NCBI GenBank assembly: GCA_944393745.1
Contig: CALYBD010000028.1
Location: 1-33,757 of the forward strand
Source of the DNA: an uncultured Alphaproteobacteria bacterium
Lineage (GTDB): Bacteria; Pseudomonadota; Alphaproteobacteria; CAAGCB01; CAG-977
Length of the DNA stretch: 33,757 nt
Direction: 5' to 3'
Shown here: positions 16,262-24,758 of the stretch, piece by piece
How positions within the stretch are numbered: the stretch's first letter is position 1
Layout of the letters: each line of letters starts with the position of its first letter
The notes under the pieces: model-generated
Seen by the model: the letters and a program-made list of their open reading frames with translations, nothing else
Told to the model about the DNA's origin: nothing
Databases searched by the model: none
Made by a program: the position numbers and the translations under genes

Positions 16262-17325
16262 AATACGACGACCTCTTTTTCAATTTCCTCCGATGTCATC
16301 AGACGCGGCGGCGTGTCCATGCCGCGTAACCAGAACAGGTTGTCCGGCAGCGGATTGATTTTCTTTTCCAGTTTGGGAAATTCTTTATATAAAGCTAGAT
16401 CTTTGAATATTTCCGGCATATTCAGACCGGCCTGCGTAAAGAATAAAATCGTCGTAAAAAAGCGGGAAATATTAATTTCCGTCGGATTTGGAATGCCATT
16501 TTCATCATACGCCATATCAACGCCGAAAATACCGTGCGGTTTGTCGCTGACCGCCTTGACCGAAGCAATGGCAATTTGATTGACGGTGTCGTCCGAAGCG
16601 GTTTGTCCGACTTTTGTGACACCCGTAACACCGGACACGCTGCGGTTTCCGTGAATCCAGCCTGTTCTGCGGCGTGTTTGCGCGACGACCAAATCCCCTT
16701 CATACCAAATCGACAGCCATGTTACCGTCTTTGATGTCAGCATTTGCGCCGCGACGAAATCGCCCCAGCCGTTAAAGCGGTCAAGCCAACATTTTGCCAT
16801 TTGGTAATCGTTTGTCGGGATAGCCCCTTTTCCTCCACCGCCGATAGAAGCTGCCCGTAACCAAATTTTTCCATCAGCATCTCGTAATTGTGCAAAAGCC
16901 TTCTTTAAGTCGCTTTCATCATTAATCATTATATTCTCAGGAACCTTGATACCGGCAGCTTTGAATTTCAGATATGTCTTGTATTTGTGAACACAGGTGT
17001 CTATCACTTCATGTGGGGGCATAAATATTTTCACGCCTTGTGCCTGAATATCCTCCCGAATTAAAGACGCGTGGAAAATTTCCAAATCGTTTTGAAAATG
17101 GATCAAATCAGGTTTTTCCGTACGCAGAATTTTTAACAAAGCATTTTTATATTCGGGAGTGTTGGCATACGGCACATAATATTTCTTCTGTGCGTGTGAT
17201 AAAACCAAATCAGTAGGCTCTGACCCCATACCGATGATTGTTTCATGTTTTTTACTTTTTAATAAAGAATTGATGACGCCTTCTGAAGGAGCACCACCTG
17301 CTCCAGCAATTAAAATTTTAGTCAT
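16258..17325 (-). CDS. ATP-grasp carboxylate ligase-like enzyme (second)
   Basis: A 355-residue ATP-grasp protein. The N-terminal part TKILIAGAGGAPSEGVINSLL looks like a nucleotide-binding Rossmann strand-loop-helix. The ATP-grasp core shows GKIWLRAASIGGGGKGAIP (Gly-rich lid loop), WGDFVAAQMLTSKTVTWLSIW and, near the end, PNPTEINISRFFTT, which would carry the metal-binding Glu and Asn. Enzymes of this fold couple a carboxylate to an amine or thiol through an acyl phosphate. It is coupled by four-base overlaps to the ketoisomerase gene before it and the SDR gene after it. A sugar- or amino-acid-linked product is likely from context only. Confidence 0.78.
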   Translation of the reverse strand: MTKILIAGAGGAPSEGVINSLLKSKKHETIIGMGSEPTDLVLSHAQKKYYVPYANTPEYKNALLKILRTEKPDLIHFQNDLEIFHASLIREDIQAQGVKIFMPPHEVIDTCVHKYKTYLKFKAAGIKVPENIMINDESDLKKAFAQLRDADGKIWLRAASIGGGGKGAIPTNDYQMAKCWLDRFNGWGDFVAAQMLTSKTVTWLSIWYEGDLVVAQTRRRTGWIHGNRSVSGVTGVTKVGQTASDDTVNQIAIASVKAVSDKPHGIFGVDMAYDENGIPNPTEINISRFFTTILFFTQAGLNMPEIFKDLALYKEFPKLEKKINPLPDNLFWLRGMDTPPRLMTSEEIEKEVVVL

Positions 17326-17726
17326 ACATGTTCTCCTTGTTTAAATATGGCGTAATCCCGTATATAATCGGCTTCATTGTAATAATCGTCTGCTAAAACC
17401 AAGAGAACACAATCTGGGGAAAAGTTTTCCATTGTGTGCCAAACCATTCCTTCAATCAAAAGACCTTTGTCTGGCGTATCCAACAGGTAAATCGTTTTTT
17501 GATCGTGCATTTCGCAGTGAATTTCAACGCTACCTTTAACGGCAATCAGTATCTGTTTCAAATTTTTATGTGCATGAAAACCTCTGGAAATTCCGGTTTT
17601 CGTAGCGTAAATGTAATAAACTCGTTTAATGTCAAATGGCAGATTACGTTGATTTTCCAGAGCGATCAACGAACCACGGTCGTCTCCATGAAGTTCAAAC
17701 GGAATCAAAGTAATGTTTGCCGTCAT
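17322..17726 (-). CDS. fdtA: Sugar 3,4-ketoisomerase, FdtA/QdtA-like (WxcM-type cupin)
   Basis: This 134-residue single-domain cupin matches TDP-4-oxo-6-deoxyglucose 3,4-ketoisomerases, whose usual length is about 135-140. Signatures are GDDRGSLIALE at about 14-24, the active-site SRGFHAHKNLKQ with conserved histidines near 50, and the C-terminal WHTMENFSPDCVLLVLADDYYNEADYIRDY. The enzyme moves the keto group from C4 to C3 of a dTDP-6-deoxyhexulose, giving the substrate for the aminotransferase encoded at 18603-19691. FdtA (galacto product) and QdtA (gluco product) cannot be told apart by eye, so the symbol is provisional. It is coupled by ATGA overlaps on both sides. Confidence 0.85.
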   Translation of the reverse strand: MTANITLIPFELHGDDRGSLIALENQRNLPFDIKRVYYIYATKTGISRGFHAHKNLKQILIAVKGSVEIHCEMHDQKTIYLLDTPDKGLLIEGMVWHTMENFSPDCVLLVLADDYYNEADYIRDYAIFKQGEHV

Positions 17727-18616
17727 TGCTTCCTCCTGATGAAGTTACGCAGTTTTTTCCATTTTGCCCGCCAACCGAAACGTTTACACCACTGTCGTTG
17801 CCACTGTTTTTTATGTCCGTTGGCTAAACAGTATTCCTTTTCGTGTCCGTAAATCTGACGATAGATTTCTATGGATTTTTTTTGAAATTCAGGACTGGAA
17901 ACAGTATTAGAATCGTGCCAACGATAGGAATATAAAATTTCAGGTATGTATTTAAATTTTCCGCATTTTGCCAATTGCAGATTCATATACCAATCTTCCA
18001 AATATATGGTTGGATCGTACTTGCCGACATCAAGAATAGATTGACGAAGTATAAGTTGTCCGTTAGGAATATAATTACCTTTTAACAAGTCACTATAATC
18101 ACCGAAATTCGGATGTTTGTTATCATCTGAATTGATATGCAACTCGTCTCCAAATGTTTTATAGACGGCCTGATCTTCGAGTACGATTTCTCTGTTTTTT
18201 CCCCAATAAACACGTTTTGAATCCGTATTTATGATTTCATTGTCTCCGACAGCCAACACATAATCCGGATTTTCAGATAAAAATTTATGTAATTTTTCAA
18301 TGCTAACAGATTTTAGCCGATCATCTGAAGCAGGAGCACAAATAAATTTCCCGTTGGCAATATCAACTAATTTGTTTAAAGTCAGACGAGTTCCCTGATT
18401 TTCCTGCGTTTCCATGACGACACGAACGAAGCGTTTTTCGCATTCGGATTTCAAAGATTGTAAGATCTCAAACGTTTTATCTTTGGAACCGTCGTCGATC
18501 ACCAGCAATTCAATATTCTGATATGTCTGTGCAATTATTGAACGGACACATTCTTCAATGTATCGTTCGTGATTATAAGCCGGAATCATTACGGAAATCA
18601 GATCATCGGTAGGCAT
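17723..18616 (-). CDS. GT2-family glycosyltransferase
   Basis: A GT-A glycosyltransferase. [21 protein letters not shown] and [14 protein letters not shown] form the N-terminal nucleotide-sugar-binding core, APASDDRL supplies the DXD-like metal motif, and [34 protein letters not shown] is the acceptor-side ED/W region with the RxHxxN-like end. I chose the ATG at 18616 because GGAGG lies six bases upstream; an earlier in-frame start would add 11 residues. The C-terminal tail is rich in Arg, Lys and Trp ([17 protein letters not shown]), suggesting peripheral membrane attachment. It overlaps the FdtB-like gene by 14 bases. The sugar it transfers may be the amino-deoxyhexose made by its neighbours; this is inferred from position only. 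Confidence 0.87.
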   Translation of the reverse strand: MPTDDLISVMIPAYNHERYIEECVRSIIAQTYQNIELLVIDDGSKDKTFEILQSLKSECEKRFVRVVMETQENQGTRLTLNKLVDIANGKFICAPASDDRLKSVSIEKLHKFLSENPDYVLAVGDNEIINTDSKRVYWGKNREIVLEDQAVYKTFGDELHINSDDNKHPNFGDYSDLLKGNYIPNGQLILRQSILDVGKYDPTIYLEDWYMNLQLAKCGKFKYIPEILYSYRWHDSNTVSSPEFQKKSIEIYRQIYGHEKEYCLANGHKKQWQRQWCKRFGWRAKWKKLRNFIRRKQ

Positions 18617-19691
18617 TAACAACCTCCGTGACCTGTTCAATTTCCTCATCTGTCATAACAGGGGAAATTGGAATTGAAATAATGGTACGATGGATTTCTT
18701 CACTGATCGGATAAGATCTGTCGTTCCATTCCTTATAAGCTAATTGCTTATGTGGCGGGGTCGGATAATGAATGATTGTTTGCACCCCGTTATCCGACAA
18801 ATACTGTTGGAAATGATCCCGTTCTTCCGTACGCACGGCGAAAACATGCCAAACAGCAGCCTGTTCGTCATAGGTCTGCGGCAAAACAATCAAAGGATTG
18901 ATAATGTTTTTTCTATAATAAGTCGCTATCTCACGACGACGAGCGTTGTCCGCATCTAAATGGGGCAACTTTACGTCTAAAACGGCGGCTTGCAATTCGT
19001 CCAAACGACTGTTCGTTCCTTTGTAAATATGGTGATATTTTCTGTCAGAACCATAATTTGCCAAGGCTTTGACTTTTTTATACAGATCTTCATCGTTGGT
19101 AACAACGGCTCCGCCGTCTCCCATGCACCCGAGATTTTTTCCCGGATAAAACGAAAAAGCTCCCGCATCCGACAGATTGCCCACACGTTTCCCTTGATAA
19201 AAAGCTCCGTGTGCCTGCGCGCAATCTTCAAATACTTTTAAATTATACTTCCGTGCAATTTCCCATACCTTTTGCATCTGAACGGCTTGACCGTATAAAT
19301 GAACGACCATAATCGCTTTTGTTCGGGACGTTATCGCCGCCTCGATCTTATCGGGATCAATATTGTAAGTATTTATATCCGGTTCAACTAAAACCGGTGT
19401 GCATCCATTCCCGGAAATGGCCAATATCGTTGCTATATAAGTGTTTGCCGGCACAATGATTTCATCGCCCATACCAAAATCACTCGCATGAATAATTAAT
19501 TTGAGTGCTTCAAGTCCGTTAGCGACGCCAATCGCATATTTCGTACCGCAATACTGAGCAAAATGAGCGCAAAACATCTCGTTGTGTTCGCCCTGCAAAT
19601 ACCAGCCCTTGTTCACAATATCAGTAAAACGAAACTCAATTTCTGAACGAAAACGATTGTTTACTTTAGCTAAATCAAGAAACGGAATCAT
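18603..19691 (-). CDS. fdtB: Sugar-nucleotide 3-aminotransferase, FdtB/QdtB-like
   Basis: A DegT/DnrJ/EryC1/StrS PLP aminotransferase of 362 residues. PFLDLAKVN at the N-terminus, [37 protein letters not shown] (pyridine-nitrogen Asp) and [16 protein letters not shown] (PLP lysine about 185) are diagnostic. With the FdtA/QdtA-like isomerase in the same operon it most likely makes dTDP-3-amino-3,6-dideoxy-galactose or -glucose, with glutamate as amino donor. The ATG at 19691 is chosen because GAGG lies five bases upstream; a GTG two codons earlier is an alternative. The usual third partner, an acetyltransferase (FdtC/QdtC), is not found nearby, so the amine may stay free or be acylated by another enzyme. 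The symbol is provisional. Confidence 0.83.
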   Translation of the reverse strand: MIPFLDLAKVNNRFRSEIEFRFTDIVNKGWYLQGEHNEMFCAHFAQYCGTKYAIGVANGLEALKLIIHASDFGMGDEIIVPANTYIATILAISGNGCTPVLVEPDINTYNIDPDKIEAAITSRTKAIMVVHLYGQAVQMQKVWEIARKYNLKVFEDCAQAHGAFYQGKRVGNLSDAGAFSFYPGKNLGCMGDGGAVVTNDEDLYKKVKALANYGSDRKYHHIYKGTNSRLDELQAAVLDVKLPHLDADNARRREIATYYRKNIINPLIVLPQTYDEQAAVWHVFAVRTEERDHFQQYLSDNGVQTIIHYPTPPHKQLAYKEWNDRSYPISEEIHRTIISIPISPVMTDEEIEQVTEVVNAYR

Positions 19692-19848
19692 AAACACCTC
19701 GGATATAAAGCGAACGGGATAATCTTGGAAACGTAGCCATTTTCGTTTCTCCGGTTTTTAAGCATTGAGCTCTGGACATGACCGAAGTTTCCCGTTCATA
19801 AGGGGTATTAAAGATCGTGAGTTTGAGTTCTGTATTCGCTTTTTTCAT
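19675..19848 (-). CDS. Small protein of unknown function (57 residues)
   Basis: An ATG at 19848 overlaps the stop of the ABC exporter gene as ATGA, the same coupling seen throughout this operon. The frame stays open for 57 codons to a TGA at 19675-19677, overlapping the start of the FdtB-like gene by 17 bases. The product begins [14 protein letters not shown] and ends [16 protein letters not shown]. It has no signal peptide or membrane segment and is moderately basic. I do not recognise a family. It may be a genuine small gene, or the N-terminal remnant of a longer gene whose place was taken by the aminotransferase. The coupling and the continuous tiling are the main support. Confidence 0.5.
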   Translation of the reverse strand: MKKANTELKLTIFNTPYERETSVMSRAQCLKTGETKMATFPRLSRSLYIRGVYDSVS

Positions 19849-21617
19849 GCTGCATTTTCCTTTTTGGTTTTGAACTGCATTTCATACAGAACCGCATATT
19901 CTCCTTTTAAAGCCAACAGTTCTTCGTGATCGCCCTGTTCAACGATGCGGCCTTCGTTGATGACAAAGATTTTGTCCGCGTTTTTGACCGTCGAAAGTCT
20001 GTGCGCAATAACCAGCACCGTCCGGTTCTTCATCAAATTATCGATGGCTTGCTGAACAACGGCTTCGGATTTGTTGTCTAAAGCGGAAGTCGCTTCATCC
20101 AAAATCACAATCGGAGCGTCCTTCATGAACGCGCGAGCAATCGCAACGCGCTGTTTTTGACCGCCTGACAGCAATACGCCGCGTTCCCCGATTTGCGTAT
20201 CCAGTCCTTTGTCCAACGTTTGAATAAAGTCCGTCAAACATGCGCTCTTTATCGCTTCGTCCAGTTGTTCTTGTGTGTAATCCGTCTTGCCCAGCAAAAT
20301 GTTTTCGCGGATCGTGCCACTGAATAAAAAGTTGTCTTGGAACACAACGGCGATATTCTCGCGCAAATCGAACAAATCGATGTTCTTCACGTTGACGCCG
20401 TCTATCAGGATTTCTCCGTGTTGAATGTCATAAAAGCGGGGAAGCAAGCTGACAAACGTCGATTTGCCGCCGCCGGAGTTCCCTACAAAAGCGTACATCT
20501 TGCCGATTTCAAGCGTAGCGGAAACATCCTTTAAAACAGGGCGCTCCGCCAGATATTCAAATCCGACGTTTTTGTATTCGATCGATTTGCGAACGCCGTC
20601 CATATGAACGGGATTGTCAACGTTGCGAACGGACGGAACGGAAGCCAGCGTGTTGAACACCTGATCCATCATCATGAACGACATTTGTACGGACGTATAA
20701 CTGTTGCCCAATCCTTTTATCGGCGTATAAAGCATCAACAAAGCCGCAATGAACGACACAAAATTACCGCTGGAGATTTGTTGCGTCACAATCAGGTAGC
20801 TTCCCAACCAAATGGCGCCGGCTATCCCCAAAGAAACGATGAAGTGGATCATCGGAGACAAAATACCCGTCTTTTGAACCATTTTGATTTGGATTTTGAA
20901 CATATCGTTCAAGTCTTTGTTGAACCGCTGTTCTTCGCGCTGTTGCAAGTTATAGGACGCAATGATGCGGTTACCCGAAAACGTTTCGTTATAGTGCGTC
21001 GTAATCGCAGATATTCCGCCGATCTGTCTGCTCATCAGGCTTTTAATGCGTTTGCGTACGCTGGCCAACGGCAGCAAAGCGCCGAACATGAAAATCAAAG
21101 CGACGATGGATAACTGCCAACTGTTCCAGAACAGAACACAGATTAAAGATATCGATGAAAAGATACGCGTCGTAAACAGTTTTAAATTAGCCAAAAGACC
21201 GCTGCACGCGCTTTCGGCGCATGTGGAAAATTGCATGATTACGTTGCCCGAAGACGTGTGATCAAAAAACGCGGGATCGCAATGCAACAGCTTTTTATAC
21301 AGGTCGCGCTTCATACCCATCGTAATCTTCTGACCGACCCAAGTGTTCAAATACGTCGCGCCGTAATTGCACAAGCTTTGCAACAAACTGCCGATAACAA
21401 TCACCAACGGCATCAGAGATACGGCGTGAACCTGCTTTTCCACAAGAACAACGTCCATGTACGGCTTCAATATCCATGCCGTCAACGCATCAAACGATCC
21501 GATAGGAATCGTAATTAACACCGCCAACAATGCGCGTACCCAATACGGGCGAACGTACGGATACATCTTGCGATAGTTCCTGATTATTTGCGTATTCAAC
21601 AGGCGGTTAAAAAACAT
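19845..21617 (-). CDS. ABC exporter, MsbA/PglK-type (fused permease and ATPase)
   Basis: A 590-residue half-transporter. Residues about 25-310 form a six-helix exporter permease (helices visible near 28-50, 68-88, 150-185 and 255-300). The C-terminal ATPase has Walker A GNSGGGKST at about 379-387, the signature LSGGQKQR, Walker B VILDEATSALD and the H-loop VIAHRLST. MsbA flips lipid A-core, and similar-sized PglK/Wzk flips lipid-linked oligosaccharide; eye inspection cannot separate them. Because no Wzx, Wzy or Wzm/Wzt is present, a role in moving the lipid-linked product of this locus is plausible. The start follows AAAGGAGG and five bases and overlaps the RgpF-like gene. Confidence 0.87.
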   Translation of the reverse strand: MFFNRLLNTQIIRNYRKMYPYVRPYWVRALLAVLITIPIGSFDALTAWILKPYMDVVLVEKQVHAVSLMPLVIVIGSLLQSLCNYGATYLNTWVGQKITMGMKRDLYKKLLHCDPAFFDHTSSGNVIMQFSTCAESACSGLLANLKLFTTRIFSSISLICVLFWNSWQLSIVALIFMFGALLPLASVRKRIKSLMSRQIGGISAITTHYNETFSGNRIIASYNLQQREEQRFNKDLNDMFKIQIKMVQKTGILSPMIHFIVSLGIAGAIWLGSYLIVTQQISSGNFVSFIAALLMLYTPIKGLGNSYTSVQMSFMMMDQVFNTLASVPSVRNVDNPVHMDGVRKSIEYKNVGFEYLAERPVLKDVSATLEIGKMYAFVGNSGGGKSTFVSLLPRFYDIQHGEILIDGVNVKNIDLFDLRENIAVVFQDNFLFSGTIRENILLGKTDYTQEQLDEAIKSACLTDFIQTLDKGLDTQIGERGVLLSGGQKQRVAIARAFMKDAPIVILDEATSALDNKSEAVVQQAIDNLMKNRTVLVIAHRLSTVKNADKIFVINEGRIVEQGDHEELLALKGEYAVLYEMQFKTKKENAA

Positions 21618-22467
21618 GTTTTCCTCCTTTGCTTTTTGTTACAAAGACAGGAATTTTGAAAAATTTGATGATGATTTTTCCCGAAGACGTCTCTTTCTTT
21701 CGCCAAAAGAAATTTTGCAAAATAGAAATCGTTCTCTTTAATCCTTGAACGATAGGAACAGTCAAAACGTCTTTGATTAAAAGATTCTGTGCCGCCACCA
21801 AAAATCCGAACAATCGTTCAAAAGCGTAGGGGAGGACATCGTCAGAACCGTGTTCGGACGTTTCAAACTGATCTGCCGTTATATTTATATCCTGAAGTTT
21901 CGAAAACACTTCGGCTCTTGCCATAAACATCGTGCCCATGACATAAGAAAACCTCTTTGCCGAATATCCGAGAGCCGTTAATAATTTCCGAGCCTTCCGG
22001 ACGGCTTCCGGATTGGATCGGTCATTTCTGACAATCAAGCGATAATCGGCAATCATTCCCAAATGCCGATCCCGTTCAAAAGCCTGAAGGCTTTTTTCAA
22101 AAGTTTCTCTGCTTTGCAAAAAAGCATATAAATATCTGCGCCATTTGTTCCCGGAAACATCAAAACCGTTTCGGATCGTTCCTGTCGGCAAATCACGCTT
22201 TGTGTGCAATTTTATAACGTATTGATACCGGCTCAGATCAACACTCTTTAACACTTTTAAAAACGGCCAGACATCAAACCCTTTGTTTTCAACCCTCAAA
22301 ATACGTGCTTGAGGGGTAAGCTCCGAAACATCTTTTTCAACGCTCGTATTGTCCTGTGTCATCGTCACAATGAGATCGTACGGTTCCGTTATATTTTGAA
22401 GAACCTGCTTTAACTCGCTCCACAGGTTCAAATAGTATACGTGTACATGAACAAGGATCCGGCTCAT
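21607..22467 (-). CDS. RgpF-like glycan assembly protein
   Basis: The pattern follows the RgpF (rhamnan synthesis F) family: ILVHVHVYYLNLWSEL at the N-terminus, then VENKGFDVWPFLKVL, the hallmark YQYVIKLHTKRD (about residues 83-95), and FSYVMGTMFMARAEVF with FERLFGFLV further on. The family acts in assembly or modification of rhamnose-rich and other surface polysaccharides and probably has glycosyltransferase activity. At 286 residues it is normal for single-domain members. The start overlaps the stop of the GT61-like gene and has GGAG nine bases upstream. The C-terminal segment (KIIIKFFKIPVFVTKS) is a basic-aromatic tail. Confidence 0.8.
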   Translation of the reverse strand: MSRILVHVHVYYLNLWSELKQVLQNITEPYDLIVTMTQDNTSVEKDVSELTPQARILRVENKGFDVWPFLKVLKSVDLSRYQYVIKLHTKRDLPTGTIRNGFDVSGNKWRRYLYAFLQSRETFEKSLQAFERDRHLGMIADYRLIVRNDRSNPEAVRKARKLLTALGYSAKRFSYVMGTMFMARAEVFSKLQDINITADQFETSEHGSDDVLPYAFERLFGFLVAAQNLLIKDVLTVPIVQGLKRTISILQNFFWRKKETSSGKIIIKFFKIPVFVTKSKGGKHVF

Positions 22468-23759
22468 TTCGGTGATCTCCTGACTTTGAAAGAAAAACCG
22501 AAAAGGGTGTAAATACGGAACACTCCGTCACTGCGTTTCATAAACAGGCGTTGACGCAATGTTAAAAAAGCGGTCGAACAATATTTTTTTATGCGCCGGA
22601 CATAAACCGGATCGATCCCCGTCAAAGCCCCGTTATATTTGTTTGAAGAATAACGAGCAAAAAAAGCGTGATTAAATTTTTGAACGGCCCTGTCGGACAC
22701 ACGGTTTAAATCTTTTTGATTAAACGAAAACCCTCTGTCGTTAAAAAATTCTCCCAAATGATCCGTTATGCCTAACAGCAACGGAGAAAACTCATGACCG
22801 ACCGGTAAAAAATTCTGACAAACAGATATGCTGTATCCGTCAAGTCCCGCCGCTTGGTTAATCAGAATTTGTTCATCTACAATATTCTCAGAACGTTCCA
22901 AAACAATGTTCTTTGTTCCTTTGTCGGCAAACAAAGAAAGATGTGTCGCCGTCCCCATAACGGAAGCCATCTCTTTGGCTCCTTTGATATAGGCGATTTG
23001 TTCTGATAAACCGAGCCGTTCCGGATAAATCACTTTAAAGCCGTTCGCTTTAAAAGCTTTTTCCAATTTCTCTTCGCCGATGATCGTGATGCCTGTCTTG
23101 AATTTTCGTCTGGACAGATAAATGCGTTCATATGACTTTGCCTTAATGCCGGCGGCAGCGACCTGATACGGAACCAAAAACAATTCACTGTAATAATTTG
23201 CAAAAACACTGCTTTGACAGGGCACAATGATTTTTGAAAACTTTGTCGGGACATCAACAAAAAGCAATCGTTCCTTTTCAACACCGATCAGTTTAAAAAA
23301 TTCGATGATTTGAGAAGAAACTTCCCGATTTTTTTCCTTGATGAACACAATCGGATAAGACAAGTTTCGATTTTTAACGACAAACCATAATCTGTTGACG
23401 CTTTCCGTTAAAAAATGTCCGAAATGGTCAAATAAAATCCCGCCGTATATAACCGTTCCGGGATCATAAAACACCGTATTCGGATCAAACGGATATCCCT
23501 TTTTTAAGGATCCTGTCTCTGTCTTGAAATCATGAATATGTGCCGAAGGTTCGAAAAATTTCCCTTTTTCGTCCGTGATGCCTCCCAGAAAAAACCCTTT
23601 TCCTTCTTTATCCAACCGTTTTTTTAACGGCAAAACAACGGCGTTTTCGACTTTATCTGTTTTTTCGGCAATGGATTTAAAATAATCCCTTGAAAACGCT
23701 CGCTCGTAACGTTGATAAATCTCCGGATCCGTATAAATGCGTCTTTGATGTTCCGCCAT
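22464..23759 (-). CDS. GT61-family (DUF563) glycosyltransferase
   Basis: This 431-residue protein matches the GT61/DUF563 family. DHFGHFLTESVNRLWFV is its N-terminal hallmark, followed by IYLSRRKFK near 220 and the C-terminal GTATHLSLFADKGTKNIVLE, which resembles the family's G.hGA.l.n..F motif. Bacterial members are capsule and LPS glycosyltransferases. The start is supported by AAGGGGG six bases before ATG. The C-terminus ends with a basic, aromatic tail (GVFRIYTLFGFSFKVRR). It lies between the first GT2 gene (12-base gap) and the RgpF-like gene (ATGA overlap). The donor sugar is not readable. Confidence 0.82.
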   Translation of the reverse strand: MAEHQRRIYTDPEIYQRYERAFSRDYFKSIAEKTDKVENAVVLPLKKRLDKEGKGFFLGGITDEKGKFFEPSAHIHDFKTETGSLKKGYPFDPNTVFYDPGTVIYGGILFDHFGHFLTESVNRLWFVVKNRNLSYPIVFIKEKNREVSSQIIEFFKLIGVEKERLLFVDVPTKFSKIIVPCQSSVFANYYSELFLVPYQVAAAGIKAKSYERIYLSRRKFKTGITIIGEEKLEKAFKANGFKVIYPERLGLSEQIAYIKGAKEMASVMGTATHLSLFADKGTKNIVLERSENIVDEQILINQAAGLDGYSISVCQNFLPVGHEFSPLLLGITDHLGEFFNDRGFSFNQKDLNRVSDRAVQKFNHAFFARYSSNKYNGALTGIDPVYVRRIKKYCSTAFLTLRQRLFMKRSDGVFRIYTLFGFSFKVRRSPK

Positions 23760-23771
23760 AAAGAGCCCCCT

Positions 23772-24758
23772 TTAAAAAACAGACAAACAAAAACGCAACG
23801 CTTCAAAGCGGCGCTTTAAAAATAACGCACTGAATAAACGATTGCGAATATCCAAATATCGCGGCTGATATAAACCGTCATGTCTTAATCTCAACAATAA
23901 AGGTTGATACTTATCCCAAAATTTCAGATAGCCCCGATTTGTCTTGACTCGTTTGTAAGGAGTGACAATGCAATCTTTACATAACATTTTCATTAAACGA
24001 TAGTTCAGCCTGTTTCGGATATGCGGGGATAATTCTTTGTCTTTAAAATCACTAAGAACCAAACGAACAGCTGTTATACCATTATGAATGTCTTCTTCTT
24101 TTAATTCTCTGTGAATCAAGCTGTCGGAATGTTGACGGTAATAAATTAATTCGGCTTGAACATAACTGATTTTTTTTGCCGCAAACAGTAACGAATGCAT
24201 TACCACGAAATCTTCTGCGATCGTAAGTTCTTCCGGCAAACGGATTTGTTTAAACAAATCCGCTCGATAAAGCTTGTTCCATAAAGCAACTTTCGGATTA
24301 TTTACTTTGTTCAGAACAAATGATTCAAAATGATTAGAAATTTCTTTAAACGAAGGAAAAGAAATATTATCAAAAGAAATTTTTTCACCATCTTTAAAAC
24401 GATTGATATCGCAGTAAACAATATCACTGTCCGTTTCAATGAGGGCTTTTAACATGATTTCCAGCATTTGCGGATGCATCATGTCATCTGAATCCAGAAA
24501 CGCGATATATTCTCCGCCGGCTTGATCCAAAGCAGCGTTACGTGCCGCTGATACGCCTCGATTGTTTTGTTCGACAATTTTAATCCGATTGTCTTTCGAT
24601 GCGTATTCACGTAAAATCGATAAACTGTTATCCGTACTGCCGTTATCAACACAAATTGCTTCATAATCTTCAAAACTTTGAGCTTTTAAAGATGACAAAG
24701 CGGCCGATAAATACTTTTCAACATTATATATCGGAATAATGACGGATATCTTAGGCAT
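23772..24758 (-). CDS. GT2-family glycosyltransferase (first glycan gene of the operon)
   Basis: A GT-A enzyme with a typical GT2 core: ISVIIPIYNVEKYLSAALSSL, YEAICVDNGSTDNSL and IAFLDSDDMMHPQML, with the DXD-like metal site at about 90-94. LWNKLYRADLF and EDFVVMHSLLFAAKK follow as in EpsJ/WaaV-like enzymes, including the catalytic-base ED. The 328 residues fit. The Shine-Dalgarno GGAGGGG lies four to five bases before the ATG and inside the end of the degenerate recombinase gene, which it overlaps by eight bases. The recombinase-like protein and this transferase are therefore made from one transcript. Confidence 0.88.
   Translation of the reverse strand: MPKISVIIPIYNVEKYLSAALSSLKAQSFEDYEAICVDNGSTDNSLSILREYASKDNRIKIVEQNNRGVSAARNAALDQAGGEYIAFLDSDDMMHPQMLEIMLKALIETDSDIVYCDINRFKDGEKISFDNISFPSFKEISNHFESFVLNKVNNPKVALWNKLYRADLFKQIRLPEELTIAEDFVVMHSLLFAAKKISYVQAELIYYRQHSDSLIHRELKEEDIHNGITAVRLVLSDFKDKELSPHIRNRLNYRLMKMLCKDCIVTPYKRVKTNRGYLKFWDKYQPLLLRLRHDGLYQPRYLDIRNRLFSALFLKRRFEALRFCLSVF

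Noticed and set aside
20604-21113. 169-codon + strand frame inside the ABC exporter gene
   Set aside because: It is fully antisense to a clear exporter gene and rich in Arg, His, Gln and Asn, typical of a shadow frame.
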